Source of the DNA: Aeromicrobium duanguangcaii
Lineage (GTDB): Bacteria > Actinomycetota > Actinomycetes > Propionibacteriales > Nocardioidaceae
Direction of reading: 5' to 3'
Assembly (NCBI RefSeq): GCF_024508295.1
Contig: NZ_CP101990.1
Location: 1,550,001 to 1,614,000 of the forward strand
Length of the DNA stretch: 64,000 bases
The notes beneath the pieces were generated by a model. The model did not search any database and had not been told where the DNA came from. It saw only the letters and a program-made list of their open reading frames with translations. Below are positions 39,298 to 47,824 of this stretch, piece after piece (the first letter of the stretch is position 1; every line of letters starts with the position of its first letter). The position numbers were made by a program, and so were the translations under genes.

Positions 39298-39361
39298 CGA
39301 CGGAACATCGACGTGACCGGACCAGCCGGCGGGCTGGTCCAGGAGAGGAACAGGCAGACCG

Positions 39362-41203
39362 ATGGTCGACGTGGACAAGGTCCTGGATGACGCGGGGTTG
39401 AAGAACCCTCACGTCCATGAGTTCGTGAAGCACTGGGCGGGAGTCACCCAGCCCGATCGCATCGAGGTCGTCAGCGCCAGCGACGACGCTCGGCTGCTGC
39501 AGGAGTCGCTCGACGCGGGCGAGCTCGAGCCGGCCGGCGATGGTCTCTACTACTCGCAGAGCTACTGGAAGGACACGGCCCGCTCGGAGGAGCGGACCAT
39601 CGTGGCCACCAGCAACCCCGAGGACAAGGGCGTCTACAACAACTGGCGCCATGCCGACGAGATCAAGCCGGTCGTCATCAACAACATGACGGGCGCGTCG
39701 CAGGGCAAGACGATGTACGTCATCCCCTACCTGATGGCCGCGCCCGGCTCGCCGCTGGAGGCGTACGCCGCCGGCATCGAGCTGACGGACAACCGCAACG
39801 TCGTGCTGCAGATGATCCGCATGGCTCGCGTGGGTGTCGACCTGTTCGAGAACCTGAAGGACCCCGAGAGCTTCGTTCGCGCCGTCCACGTCACGGGCGA
39901 CCTGGAGAACCTCGGCCAGGGCACCCCCGAGGACAAGCGCTACTTCGTGACCGTCGCCGACGAGCGCACGATCCTGCACTTCGGCTCGTCCTACGGCGGA
40001 AACGCGCTGCTGGGCAAGATCGCCCACGGTCTGCGTCAGGCGAACTGGGACGGCTGGGCCTCGCGCAAGTTCCTCGCCGAGCAGTACATGCTCATCGCGA
40101 TCCAGGACAAGGAGACCGGCAAGAAGTACCACATCGCCGGTGGCTTCCCGAGTGCCTCGGGCAAGACCAACCTCGCGATGATGGTCGCGCCGGAGGCCCT
40201 CGGCGACCGCTACTACGTCGAGTTCTTCGGCGACGACATCGCGTGGCTGTGGGTCGGCGACGACGGCAAGCTCTACGGCATGAACCCCGAGTTCGGTGTG
40301 TTCGGCGTGGCGATCGACACGAACGCGATCACCAACCCGAACGCGCTCGCGGCGGTCGAGGCCGGCACCGGCGCCATCTTCACCAACACGGCGTACAACG
40401 TGAACACGCACGAGACCTGGTGGGAGGGCAAGACGCCCGACTACCCCGAGGACGTCGAGGGGTGGCGCGACTGGAAGGGCAACCTGATCTCGGAGCGCCC
40501 CGTCGAGGAGCAGCGTTCCAAGGACCACGTGTGGGCCCACCCGAACTGCCGCTTCACGTCGACGATGTCGAACGTCCCGAACGAGTCGCCTGACTACAAC
40601 GATCCGGCCGGCGTGCCGATCGACGGCATCATCTACGGTGGCCGCACGCGCGACCGCGAGCCGCTGATCCGCGCCATCGAGGATCCGGCCGAGGGCGTCT
40701 ACGACGGCCTGACGCTGGGCGCCGAGGCCACCGCCGCGGCCGAGGGCGTGGCCGGTCAGCTGCGCTACGACCCGATGTCGATGCGTCCGTTCCTGGCGCT
40801 GCCCGAGGGTCGCTACGCCCAGCACTGGCTCGACATCCTCGACCAGGTCACCGACAAGCCGCTCTTCGCGCACGTCAACTGGTTCCAGCGCGATGCCGAC
40901 GGTGGCTACCTGTGGCCCGGCTACAGCGACAACCTGCGCGCCCTGCTGTGGATGATGGACTACCGCGAGGGTCGGGTCACCGGTCGCAAGACGCCGGTCG
41001 GTGTCGTCCCCACGAAGGACGAGCTGAACCTCGACGGCCTCGAGATCGACGACGCCGTGCTCGATCAGCTGCTGGCGATCGACGTCGAGCGCTGGAAGCA
41101 GGAGATCGACCTGCGCGAGGCGCACCTCAAGGCGTTCGACAACCTGCCCGAGCGGATCTGGGAGGCGCACCGCCGCGTCGCCCAGGACCTCGACCAGGCC
41201 TGA
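39362..41203 (+). CDS. pckG: Phosphoenolpyruvate carboxykinase (GTP)
   Basis: Gluconeogenic enzyme converting oxaloacetate and GTP to phosphoenolpyruvate, GDP and CO2. At 613 residues it matches GTP-PEPCK length. Visible motifs are the substrate-binding RTIVATSNPEDKGVYNNW region, SSYGGNALLGKK-like SSYGGNALLGKI, the metal-binding FFGDDIAW, and the R-loop and HPNCRF segments. The nucleotide P-loop reads FPSASGKTNLAMM: the hyper-reactive cysteine usual in GTP-PEPCK is Ser266. AGGAGAGG lies about 15 bases before the ATG with further purines closer. A strong bidirectional terminator follows. Confidence 0.96.
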   Translation: MVDVDKVLDDAGLKNPHVHEFVKHWAGVTQPDRIEVVSASDDARLLQESLDAGELEPAGDGLYYSQSYWKDTARSEERTIVATSNPEDKGVYNNWRHADEIKPVVINNMTGASQGKTMYVIPYLMAAPGSPLEAYAAGIELTDNRNVVLQMIRMARVGVDLFENLKDPESFVRAVHVTGDLENLGQGTPEDKRYFVTVADERTILHFGSSYGGNALLGKIAHGLRQANWDGWASRKFLAEQYMLIAIQDKETGKKYHIAGGFPSASGKTNLAMMVAPEALGDRYYVEFFGDDIAWLWVGDDGKLYGMNPEFGVFGVAIDTNAITNPNALAAVEAGTGAIFTNTAYNVNTHETWWEGKTPDYPEDVEGWRDWKGNLISERPVEEQRSKDHVWAHPNCRFTSTMSNVPNESPDYNDPAGVPIDGIIYGGRTRDREPLIRAIEDPAEGVYDGLTLGAEATAAAEGVAGQLRYDPMSMRPFLALPEGRYAQHWLDILDQVTDKPLFAHVNWFQRDADGGYLWPGYSDNLRALLWMMDYREGRVTGRKTPVGVVPTKDELNLDGLEIDDAVLDQLLAIDVERWKQEIDLREAHLKAFDNLPERIWEAHRRVAQDLDQA

Positions 41204-41211
41204 CGCACCGA

Positions 41212-41249
41212 ACGAAGGGGCCCACCGCACGAGCGGTGGGCCCCTTCGT
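41212..41249. terminator. Bidirectional terminator between pckG and the EamA gene
   Basis: A perfect 17-bp stem (arms 41212-41228 and 41233-41249) with ACGA loop; sits between two convergent genes and reaches the stop codon of the minus-strand gene. Confidence 0.88.
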
Positions 41250-42193
41250 CATGTCCTGGGCGACCGCGGGGTGTCGGGTGGCCGTTGTCGCTCGGCCCGG
41301 ACCACCATGGCGACGCCCACGACGACGATGGCGCCACCGATGAGGATCGTGGCGGTGAGGGGCTCGGCGAGGATGAGGGCGCCGAGGAGCACCGCGACCA
41401 CGGGATTGACGTAGGCGTAGGTGGACACGAGCGGCAGCGGCGCGTTCTGCAGCAGCCACACGTACGCCGAGTAGCCCACGATCGACCCGAACACCACGAG
41501 GTACCCCAGTGCGATCCAGGAGGCCGCCGCGGCGTCACCGAAATCGCTCGGACGCTCGCCGCTGACCGTGCCGATGACCAGCAGCGTGATCGCGCCGGCC
41601 AGCATCTCCCACACGGTGGCGACGAACGGGTTCGTCGGCATGGGCATCCGCTGGGACATGAACGAGCCGATCGACCAGCACAGCGACGCACCGACGATGG
41701 TCACGATGCCCGCGGTCGTGCCGCCGGCGCCGCCGGGGAGCACCAGCACTCCCAGGCCCACGAAGCCCACGAGGACGCCGACCCAGGTGAGCAGGTGCGG
41801 GCGAGCGCCGCTGGCGAAGCGCAGCAGGATCAGCCAGAGCGGGACCATCGCGACCAGCAGTGCCGCCAGCCCGGACGGGACCGTGCGCTCACCGAGGACG
41901 ACGCCGCCGTTGCCGCCGGCGAGCAGCAGGACTCCGACGACCGCCGCCCCTCGCAGCTCGCGGGGATGGACCCGCAGGGCGCGTGGACCGGACCGGACGG
42001 TCAGGAACGTCCCCATCAGCACGGCGGCGGTGAGGAAGCGGGCGCCGGCCGACATCAGCGGCGGCATGTCCTCGACGACGACACGGATCCCCAGGTACGT
42101 CGACCCCCAAGCGAGGTAGACCACCACGAGCGCCAGCCACAGGGTGCCGGGGGAGACCTCGGTGTGCTGGTCGCCGGCGATGTGCCCTGTCAT
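41249..42193 (-). CDS. EamA/DMT-superfamily transporter
   Basis: Drug/metabolite transporter superfamily protein of 314 residues with ten predicted helices formed by two EamA repeats (about 12-140 and 160-300). The repeat starts are LVVVYLAWGSTYLGIRVVV and GASLCWSIGSF, and the second ends with YVNPVVAVLLGALILAEPLT, all typical of RhaT/YdcZ-like exporters. The ATG at 42193 is preferred, with AGGA five bases upstream. Substrate unknown. Confidence 0.88.
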   Translation of the reverse strand: MTGHIAGDQHTEVSPGTLWLALVVVYLAWGSTYLGIRVVVEDMPPLMSAGARFLTAAVLMGTFLTVRSGPRALRVHPRELRGAAVVGVLLLAGGNGGVVLGERTVPSGLAALLVAMVPLWLILLRFASGARPHLLTWVGVLVGFVGLGVLVLPGGAGGTTAGIVTIVGASLCWSIGSFMSQRMPMPTNPFVATVWEMLAGAITLLVIGTVSGERPSDFGDAAAASWIALGYLVVFGSIVGYSAYVWLLQNAPLPLVSTYAYVNPVVAVLLGALILAEPLTATILIGGAIVVVGVAMVVRAERQRPPDTPRSPRT

Positions 42194-42305
42194 GACCGTC
42201 CTGTCCTCGTGGTCCTGACACTCATCAAACCCGCCCGCACCGGGGGCGCACCAGCACATCCGTGCCAGTCCGCGCAGGGATCCGGCCAAACCTTCGGCAG
42301 AGGCG

Positions 42306-44363
42306 TCAGGCGGTGGGGATCGACCAGGTGGCGTCGCCCTCGAACTTCAGTCCGAGACCACGCGCCCGGTCGGCGAGCCAGTCCTGCTGCTTCTTCGACA
42401 GTGAGCCGACCGTGAACCGCGTGCCCCAACCGAAGGGCGACGTGCCCGGGATGTCGACGAGCGTGCCCTCGGGCCCGCGCTGGATCTGACCCACGATGTC
42501 GCGGTAGCCGGCGGTGAACTCCAGCGGCGCGCCGAACTTGCGGTTGAACCCCACCGAGAGCTGCTCGGCGCGCTGGGCCGCGTCGCATCGCAGCAAGGTG
42601 TCTCCGGTGGCGCACAGGACGCCCCGGGGAACCTGACCGTTGCTGTAGCCGCCCCAGCCCTTGCCGGCGCCGTTGTTGGTCAGGTACTGCACCAGCACGG
42701 GCATCGGATCGATGAAGCGATCGGCGACCATGATCTCGAAGTGCAGGTGCGGCCCGGTGGAGTTGCCGCGCGAGCCCACGAGAGCGATCTCGTCGCCGGC
42801 GTTGACGCTCTGGCCGTCCTGCACGAGGACCTTCGAGGAGTGTGCGTAGCGCTCCGCGGTGCCGTCGGGGTGCGTGATCGTGATGAGCGTTCCGGCCCAG
42901 CCGATCTCCTGCAGGCCGACGACGCCGCCGCGCGAGGCGTAGATCGGGGTGCCCATGGGCGCTGCGAGGTCCTGACCGGTGTGGGTCGACTGCCACATGC
43001 CGCCGCCCATGCCGAAGCCGGCCGAGATCGAGTAGCTGCCCTGCTTGAGCGGGAAGGTCCATGCCTGGCGCGTGGCGGCGACCGGCTTGGTGGCGTTGCA
43101 GACGGTGGTCGGCGCCTTGGCCGTGCCGCGCGGCACCGGGTTGTTCCCCGTGCCGAGAGCAGGACGTGTCACGGCGAACGGCTTGGCCGGCACCAGCGAG
43201 ACGCCCACCTGGGCGCGCGTACCCGGTGCGTCGATCATCTTGCCGTCGCCGATGTAGACGCCGACGTGATGGACGCCAGACTCCTGGTTCGCGGTGAAGA
43301 CGAGGTCGCCGCGTCGCGGCTTGGCCGGGTCGACCTCGACCGTGCGGGCGTAGATCTGCGCGGGCGTGCCCGAGAGGTCGTACCCGCCCTTGACCTGCAC
43401 GAGCCCGCCACAGCTCCAGGCGCCGCGGGTGTTCTCGGCGGCGTAGTCGTCGCCGATGCGCTTCACCAGGGCGTCGACCAGGCGGATCGTCTGCACGGGC
43501 AGGACCTCGACGGTGCGCGATCCCACGGTGGCCTTTCCGACGCCACCGGTGGCCTTCAGTCGCCGGGCGTTGGGCGGCTTGACGCTGAGCCGGGCCAGTT
43601 GCTTGCGGTACCGCTTCCAGGACGTGGCGGCGGTCGCGTTCCAGGACTCCTGCTCCGTGCGGGTCTGGGGGAGTCCTTCGGGGGTGGAGGAGGCGCCGAG
43701 ACCGAGCTGCTCGGCCAGATCACCGATCTGCTTCAGCTGGCGGGCCGCCGCCTCCCCGGCCTTCTCGGCGGCGCGCGTGGCGCGGTCCGCGCGGGCCTGC
43801 AGCACCTGCGCGGCGTCGAAGGCGAGCTTGGCGTCGCTGAGGTGGCCCTCCTGGGCGTCCGTCACCTGCTCGCTGCTGAACATGCCGGTGATGAGGTCCT
43901 CGGGCTCCTTCGCCGCCGCGAGTGCGCTGAGCTTCTGGGCGAACGGATCACCGCTGGGCGACATCGCGTACTCGACGACCTGGGCCACGTAGGCGCGGGC
44001 GACGCGGCGCTGGCGGTCGGCGTCGCGCAGCCGCTCCGCCGCCTCCTTGCGCCGGTCCTCGGCCACGCTGAGGTTGGCCTCGTAGCGCAGCGCGAGCGTC
44101 GTGAGCTCGGTGATGGCGGTGGGGGCGATCGCCAGCGGGTCGGGCACGGGGACGCTCGGCGCGGACCCCGTCGGTGAGGACCCCGTCGGCGCGGACCCCG
44201 TCGGCGAGGACGGCGTCGGCCCGGACGCCGTGGGGGAGGAGGAGGTCGTGGCGGTGCTGGTGCTGACCGAAGGAGTGGAGGGCTCGTCACCATGGACGAC
44301 GGTCGGGGACGCCAGCGTGGCGACCAGGACCGACACCCCAGCGAAGACCCGAGTCATACGCAT
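42306..44363 (-). CDS. Multidomain cell-wall hydrolase: coiled coil, NlpC/P60-like, M23 and M15-like domains
   Basis: Exported protein of 685 residues. A signal peptide (about 1-25) is followed by a Ser/Thr/Pro/Gly linker, a long coiled coil (about 80-240), an NlpC/P60-like domain (about 290-395) with Cys in WSCGGLV and His in GVHHVGVYIGDG, then an M23 metallopeptidase domain (about 440-560) with zinc ligands in HTGQD and HLHFE. The C-terminal region (about 590-685) follows the VanY/M15 pattern (TAGYRD, GTSPFGWG, WLADRARGLGL) but lacks the His, Asp and His zinc ligands, so it is probably a binding domain. The coiled coil and domain set resemble RipA/FtsX-activated hydrolases. The ATG has GGGAGG upstream. 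Confidence 0.8.
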   Translation of the reverse strand: MRMTRVFAGVSVLVATLASPTVVHGDEPSTPSVSTSTATTSSSPTASGPTPSSPTGSAPTGSSPTGSAPSVPVPDPLAIAPTAITELTTLALRYEANLSVAEDRRKEAAERLRDADRQRRVARAYVAQVVEYAMSPSGDPFAQKLSALAAAKEPEDLITGMFSSEQVTDAQEGHLSDAKLAFDAAQVLQARADRATRAAEKAGEAAARQLKQIGDLAEQLGLGASSTPEGLPQTRTEQESWNATAATSWKRYRKQLARLSVKPPNARRLKATGGVGKATVGSRTVEVLPVQTIRLVDALVKRIGDDYAAENTRGAWSCGGLVQVKGGYDLSGTPAQIYARTVEVDPAKPRRGDLVFTANQESGVHHVGVYIGDGKMIDAPGTRAQVGVSLVPAKPFAVTRPALGTGNNPVPRGTAKAPTTVCNATKPVAATRQAWTFPLKQGSYSISAGFGMGGGMWQSTHTGQDLAAPMGTPIYASRGGVVGLQEIGWAGTLITITHPDGTAERYAHSSKVLVQDGQSVNAGDEIALVGSRGNSTGPHLHFEIMVADRFIDPMPVLVQYLTNNGAGKGWGGYSNGQVPRGVLCATGDTLLRCDAAQRAEQLSVGFNRKFGAPLEFTAGYRDIVGQIQRGPEGTLVDIPGTSPFGWGTRFTVGSLSKKQQDWLADRARGLGLKFEGDATWSIPTA
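44158..44240. repeat. Degenerate 15-bp tandem repeats in the hydrolase linker
   Basis: About five copies of a unit near GACCCCGTCGGCGCG/GACCCCGTCGGTGAG encode a Ser-Pro-Thr-Gly linker on the minus strand. Coding low complexity, likely variable in copy number. Confidence 0.7.
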
Positions 44364-44386
44364 CAGTGCGACACCTCCCACCGTGA

Positions 44387-44416
44387 GTGAACCACGTCGC
44401 CCAATCGGCTGTTCAC
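44387..44416. promoter_or_regulatory. GTGAAC/GTTCAC inverted repeat upstream of the hydrolase gene
   Basis: Two 6-bp arms (44387-44392 and 44411-44416) separated by 18 bases in the leader of the minus-strand hydrolase gene, next to a TTATGT -10-like stretch. Possible regulator site; identity unknown. Confidence 0.3.
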
Positions 44417-44444
44417 ATAATCCCCACGAGTCACTTCTGACCGA

Positions 44445-44466
44445 CCATCGGCCATGGTGCCGATGG
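44445..44466. promoter_or_regulatory. Palindrome in the copC/hydrolase divergent region
   Basis: CCATCGGC-CATGGT-GCCGATGG, an 8-bp perfect inverted repeat about 30 bases upstream of the copC -10 box, suited to an operator for copC. Confidence 0.45.
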
Positions 44467-44494
44467 GCCACGCGGCCTGCGAACAGGCGCCGGA

Positions 44495-44500
44495 TACGCT
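44495..44500 (+). promoter_or_regulatory. Candidate -10 box of copC (leaderless type)
   Basis: TACGCT ends 6 bases before GTG 44507. Confidence 0.5.
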
Positions 44501-44506
44501 GATGGG

Positions 44507-45046
44507 GTGCGTCTGACTCGTCTTCTTCTCCTCGTCACTGCCGTACTCGTCGGGTGGTCGATGCCTGCCCAAGCGCACACCTCCCTGGTCTCGACCGACC
44601 CCGCTCAGGGGGCACGGCTGGAACAGGCTCCCAAGAAAATCGTCCTCACCTTCACGGAGACACTGCGTCAGCCCTCCGAGGCCAGCCTGCTGGTCGACGG
44701 GACGGCGCTGACCGCCGAGATCGACGTCGATGGCCCGCGTGTCGTCGTGACCCCGCCGGCCGATGCGGCCGACGGCACCTACGAGGTCAACTATCGCGTT
44801 GTCTCGGCCGATGGGCATCCCGTGACCGGAACGCTCGAGTTCGCGGTGGGCGACGCGGACGCCGTCGTCGACGACGAGGGCAGTGGCGCAGCCACGTCCG
44901 ACGCGGGCGATTCCACCCAGGACGACGGCTCAGTCTGGACCTCGCCGCTGCTGTTGGGCGTCCTCGTGGCAGCCGTCGCCCTCGGTGCCGCCGTGCTGCT
45001 TCTGGTGCGGGGTCGCTCCCGCACGTCGGGCCATGAGCGTTCCTGA
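44507..45046 (+). CDS. copC: CopC-domain copper-binding membrane protein
   Basis: Exported copper-binding protein of 179 residues. A signal peptide ends in QAHTS so that, after cleavage, the mature protein would begin with the Cu(II)-binding His typical of CopC/YobA. The beta-sandwich follows (STDPAQGARLEQAPKKIVLTF, VVSADGHPVTGTLEF with the second His), then an acidic linker and a C-terminal transmembrane helix (about 147-167). It overlaps the CopD-CtaG gene by 14 bases. It probably hands copper to the CopD part for uptake toward cytochrome oxidase (inference). Confidence 0.88.
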   Translation: MRLTRLLLLVTAVLVGWSMPAQAHTSLVSTDPAQGARLEQAPKKIVLTFTETLRQPSEASLLVDGTALTAEIDVDGPRVVVTPPADAADGTYEVNYRVVSADGHPVTGTLEFAVGDADAVVDDEGSGAATSDAGDSTQDDGSVWTSPLLLGVLVAAVALGAAVLLLVRGRSRTSGHERS

Positions 45047-47012
45047 GCGCACGGCCCGGCCCGGCGTCGCCGGTCTGGGCCTGGCCGCACTCGTCGGAGT
45101 CGGCCTGATCGCCGTCGTCGGGCTGATCGTCGGCACCGGCGCCACGCCCGAGCCGCCGCCGGCCGGCCTGCCCGATCCGGGGCCCTTCGTCGCCTGGGCC
45201 CTGCCGATCAGCCGCTTCCTGTCCCATCTGCTCGCCACGGTCACCGTCGGCTTCCTGCTGGTCGCCGTCGTGTTGCTGCCCTCCGGCGACCACCTCGAGG
45301 GCCTTGCCGTCCAAGCCGTGCGGATCGCGTCGAGGGCCGCCTGGGGCTGGCTCGCCGCCGTGGCGCTGTTCTACTGGGCCAACGTCGCTGACCTGTACGC
45401 GCGCCCGCTCACCAAGGTGGGCCTGGGACAGCTGGTCGACTATGCCTCCGTCTTCGCCACGGGTCGCGGACTTCTGGTCCAGGCCGTCGCCGCCCTGGTC
45501 GTCGCCCTGTGGGCCCACTGGACCTTCTCGGTGCGCCAGCTGGCGATCTGTGTGCCCATCGCCGTGGTGGGCGTGGCAGCCGTCGGCATGACGGGGCACT
45601 CCGCCTCGGCCGGCTCCCACATGCTCGCCACGACGAGCCTCGTCCTGCACCTGGTCGGCGTCGTCGTCTGGGTCGGCGGCCTGATCGCCCTGGCGTGGGT
45701 CGCCCTGCGGCACAGCCGTCGGCTCGATGACGCCGTGGCGCGCTACTCGACGCTGGCGGCCTGGTGCTTCGCGATCGTGGCGATCTCCGGCGTCATCAGC
45801 GCCAGCGTGAACCTCGGCTCGTTCGGCGGGATCGACTCCACCTACGGCGCGCTCGTCGTCGTCAAGGCGATCGCCCTGGTGGGCCTGGGCGCCTTCGGCA
45901 TCGCTCAGCGACGCCGGCTGCGGCTCAAGTCCGCCGGGTTCACCCGCTTCGCGGTCTCCGAGGCCGTGCTGATGACCCTGACGATGGCGGTCGCCGTCGT
46001 GCTGGGCCGCACGGCCACCCCCGTGGGCGAGGACGTCCTGACGAGCCCCGCCGAGCTGCTGCTCGGCCGTGAGCTGCCGCCGGAGCCGACGTTGGGCCGC
46101 GTGCTGGTGGGGTTCTACCCCGACGGCATCGGCCTGGCCGTGGTCGGGCTCGGCACCGCGCTGTACGTCACCGGCCTGATCATGATGCGCCGGCGCAACG
46201 ACCGGTGGCCGGTCGGCCGGACCATCAGCTGGTTCTTCGGCCTGGCCATCGTGGGCTGGGCGACGTTCGGGGGACTGGGTGCCTACTCGAGCGTCACGTT
46301 CAGCCTGCACATGGTGTCGCACATGATGCTGTCGATGATCGCGCCGATCTTCCTCGTGCTGGGCGCGCCGATGACGCTGGCCCTGCGCACGCTGCCCGGC
46401 CCGCGCCGTCCGGGAGAGCACTCGCCGCGGTCGCTGCTGCGCGACGCGCTGCAGTCGCCGGTGTCGAAGTTCTACACGAACCCGATCGTGGCCGCGGTGA
46501 TCTTCCTCGGCACGCTGTACGCGGTCTACTACACCGGTCTGTTCGAGTCGATGATGCGCACCCACTCCGGGCACGCGTTCATGGAGCTGCACTTCCTGAT
46601 CTCGGGGTTCCTCTTCTACTACGTGATCATCGGCATCGATCCGTCGCCGAAGCGGCTCAGCCCGCTGTCCCGGTTCGGCGTGCTGATGCTCTCGGTGCCG
46701 TTCCACGCGTTCTTCTCGGTGGCGCTGATGTCGTCGAGCGTGGTCATCGCCGAGTCCTACTACAAGGCGCTGGACCGTCCGTACGCGACGGACCTCGCGC
46801 AGGACCAGTACCTCGGCGGCGGCATCGCGTGGGCGATGGGCGAGGTCCCGCTGCTGCTGGTCATCGGCGCGATCTTCATCCAGTGGTTCCGCTCGGACTC
46901 GCGCGAGGCGACACGCGGCGATCGTGCGGCCGACCGCGACGAGGACGCCGCCCTGGCGAAGTACAACGCGTACCTGGCGCGGCTGGAGGACGACAGCCCC
47001 GCGAATCGCTGA
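45033..47012 (+). CDS. CopD-CtaG fusion: copper transport and cytochrome c oxidase assembly
   Basis: Membrane protein of 659 residues joining a CopD domain (about 1-330, eight helices; MTGHSASAGSHMLATTSLVLHLVGVVVWVGG carries the copper-handling histidines) to a caa3-type CtaG domain (about 345-630; HMVSHMMLSMIAPIFLVLGAP, HFLISGFLFYYVIIGIDP). CopD-type proteins import copper and CtaG proteins supply it to the CuB site of haem-copper oxidases, so the fusion probably couples both. The acidic Asp/Glu-rich C-terminal tail is cytosolic. The ATG overlaps copC by 14 bases. A terminator follows. Confidence 0.88.
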   Translation: MSVPERTARPGVAGLGLAALVGVGLIAVVGLIVGTGATPEPPPAGLPDPGPFVAWALPISRFLSHLLATVTVGFLLVAVVLLPSGDHLEGLAVQAVRIASRAAWGWLAAVALFYWANVADLYARPLTKVGLGQLVDYASVFATGRGLLVQAVAALVVALWAHWTFSVRQLAICVPIAVVGVAAVGMTGHSASAGSHMLATTSLVLHLVGVVVWVGGLIALAWVALRHSRRLDDAVARYSTLAAWCFAIVAISGVISASVNLGSFGGIDSTYGALVVVKAIALVGLGAFGIAQRRRLRLKSAGFTRFAVSEAVLMTLTMAVAVVLGRTATPVGEDVLTSPAELLLGRELPPEPTLGRVLVGFYPDGIGLAVVGLGTALYVTGLIMMRRRNDRWPVGRTISWFFGLAIVGWATFGGLGAYSSVTFSLHMVSHMMLSMIAPIFLVLGAPMTLALRTLPGPRRPGEHSPRSLLRDALQSPVSKFYTNPIVAAVIFLGTLYAVYYTGLFESMMRTHSGHAFMELHFLISGFLFYYVIIGIDPSPKRLSPLSRFGVLMLSVPFHAFFSVALMSSSVVIAESYYKALDRPYATDLAQDQYLGGGIAWAMGEVPLLLVIGAIFIQWFRSDSREATRGDRAADRDEDAALAKYNAYLARLEDDSPANR

Positions 47013-47027
47013 GCGCCATGAGACGCC

Positions 47028-47059
47028 ACTGCCCGGTCACCGCGAGGTGACCGGGCAGT
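47028..47059. terminator. Bidirectional terminator between copD-ctaG and sodA
   Basis: A 14-bp perfect stem (ACTGCCCGGTCACC/GGTGACCGGGCAGT) with GCGA loop between convergent genes. Confidence 0.85.
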
Positions 47060-47090
47060 CGTGTCTCTCGCCGCGAGGCGAGATCGGGTC

Positions 47091-47708
47091 TCAGAACAGG
47101 ATCTGTCCGCCGCTGGTGGCGGCGGTGAAGCGCTCCTGCGCGTCGGCCCAGTTCGCGATGTTCCAGAACGCCTTGACGTAGTCGCCCTTGACGTTGAGGT
47201 AGTCGAGGTAGAAGGCGTGCTCCCACATGTCGAGCTGGGAGATCGGGATCAGCGTCGCGGGGATGTTCGACTGCTGATCGTAGAGCTGGACGATGACCAG
47301 GCGCTGGCCCAGCGTGTCCCACGCGGTGATGGCCCAACCCGAGCCCTGGATGCCGAGGGCGACCTGCTCGAACTGCCCACGGTAGGCGTCCCACGAGCCG
47401 AAGTTGTCGTCGATGGCAGCGGCCAGCTCACCGGTCGGCTTGTCGCCGCCGTCCGGCGAGAGGTTCTTCCAGAAGATCGAGTGGTTGATGTGTCCGCCGA
47501 GGTTGAACGCGAGGTTCTTCTCGAGCAGGTTGATCGTGTCGAACTCCTGGACCTCACGGGCCGCCTCGAGCTTCTCGAGAGCGGTGTTGAGGCCGTTGAC
47601 GTAGTTCTGGTGGTGCTTGGTGTGGTGAAGCTCCATGATCTTGCCCGAGATGTGGGGATCCAATGCCCCATAGTCGTAAGGCAGTTCCGGCAGCGTGTAG
47701 TCGGCCAC
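47091..47708 (-). CDS. sodA: Superoxide dismutase (Fe/Mn)
   Basis: Detoxifies superoxide in the cytosol or outside the cell. The 205-residue protein has all four metal ligands of the Fe/Mn family: His28 in ELHHTKHH, His in [10 protein letters not shown], and Asp and His in [12 protein letters not shown]. The metal type cannot be decided safely. GTG 47708 ([11 protein letters not shown]) is selected because AGGAGG lies 4 bases upstream and the family begins there. It is divergent from the CDP-alcohol phosphatidyltransferase gene. Confidence 0.96.
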   Translation of the reverse strand: MADYTLPELPYDYGALDPHISGKIMELHHTKHHQNYVNGLNTALEKLEAAREVQEFDTINLLEKNLAFNLGGHINHSIFWKNLSPDGGDKPTGELAAAIDDNFGSWDAYRGQFEQVALGIQGSGWAITAWDTLGQRLVIVQLYDQQSNIPATLIPISQLDMWEHAFYLDYLNVKGDYVKAFWNIANWADAQERFTAATSGGQILF

Positions 47709-47812
47709 TCGTCCTCCTGGTCGTCGTTGGTGATCGTCTTCAGGGTCAAGTCTCAGTCTGTCAGTTGAATTCCCTCGGGCAAGGTCGGGCCGGATCGCGG
47801 GGCGCCCGGCAG

Positions 47813-47818
47813 TAGGCT
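47813..47818 (+). promoter_or_regulatory. Candidate -10 box of the CDP-alcohol phosphatidyltransferase operon (leaderless type)
   Basis: TAGGCT ends 6 bases before GTG 47825. Confidence 0.5.
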
Positions 47819-47824
47819 GGTCCC

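Noticed and set aside
44158..44240. Tandem 15-bp repeats as a possible CRISPR-like array
   Set aside because: The repeats are contiguous without spacers, in frame, and encode a Ser/Pro/Thr linker.
44364..44506. c-di-AMP (ydaO-type) riboswitch before the hydrolase gene
   Set aside because: Only 143 bases are available, shared with copC, and the aptamer core motifs are not found.
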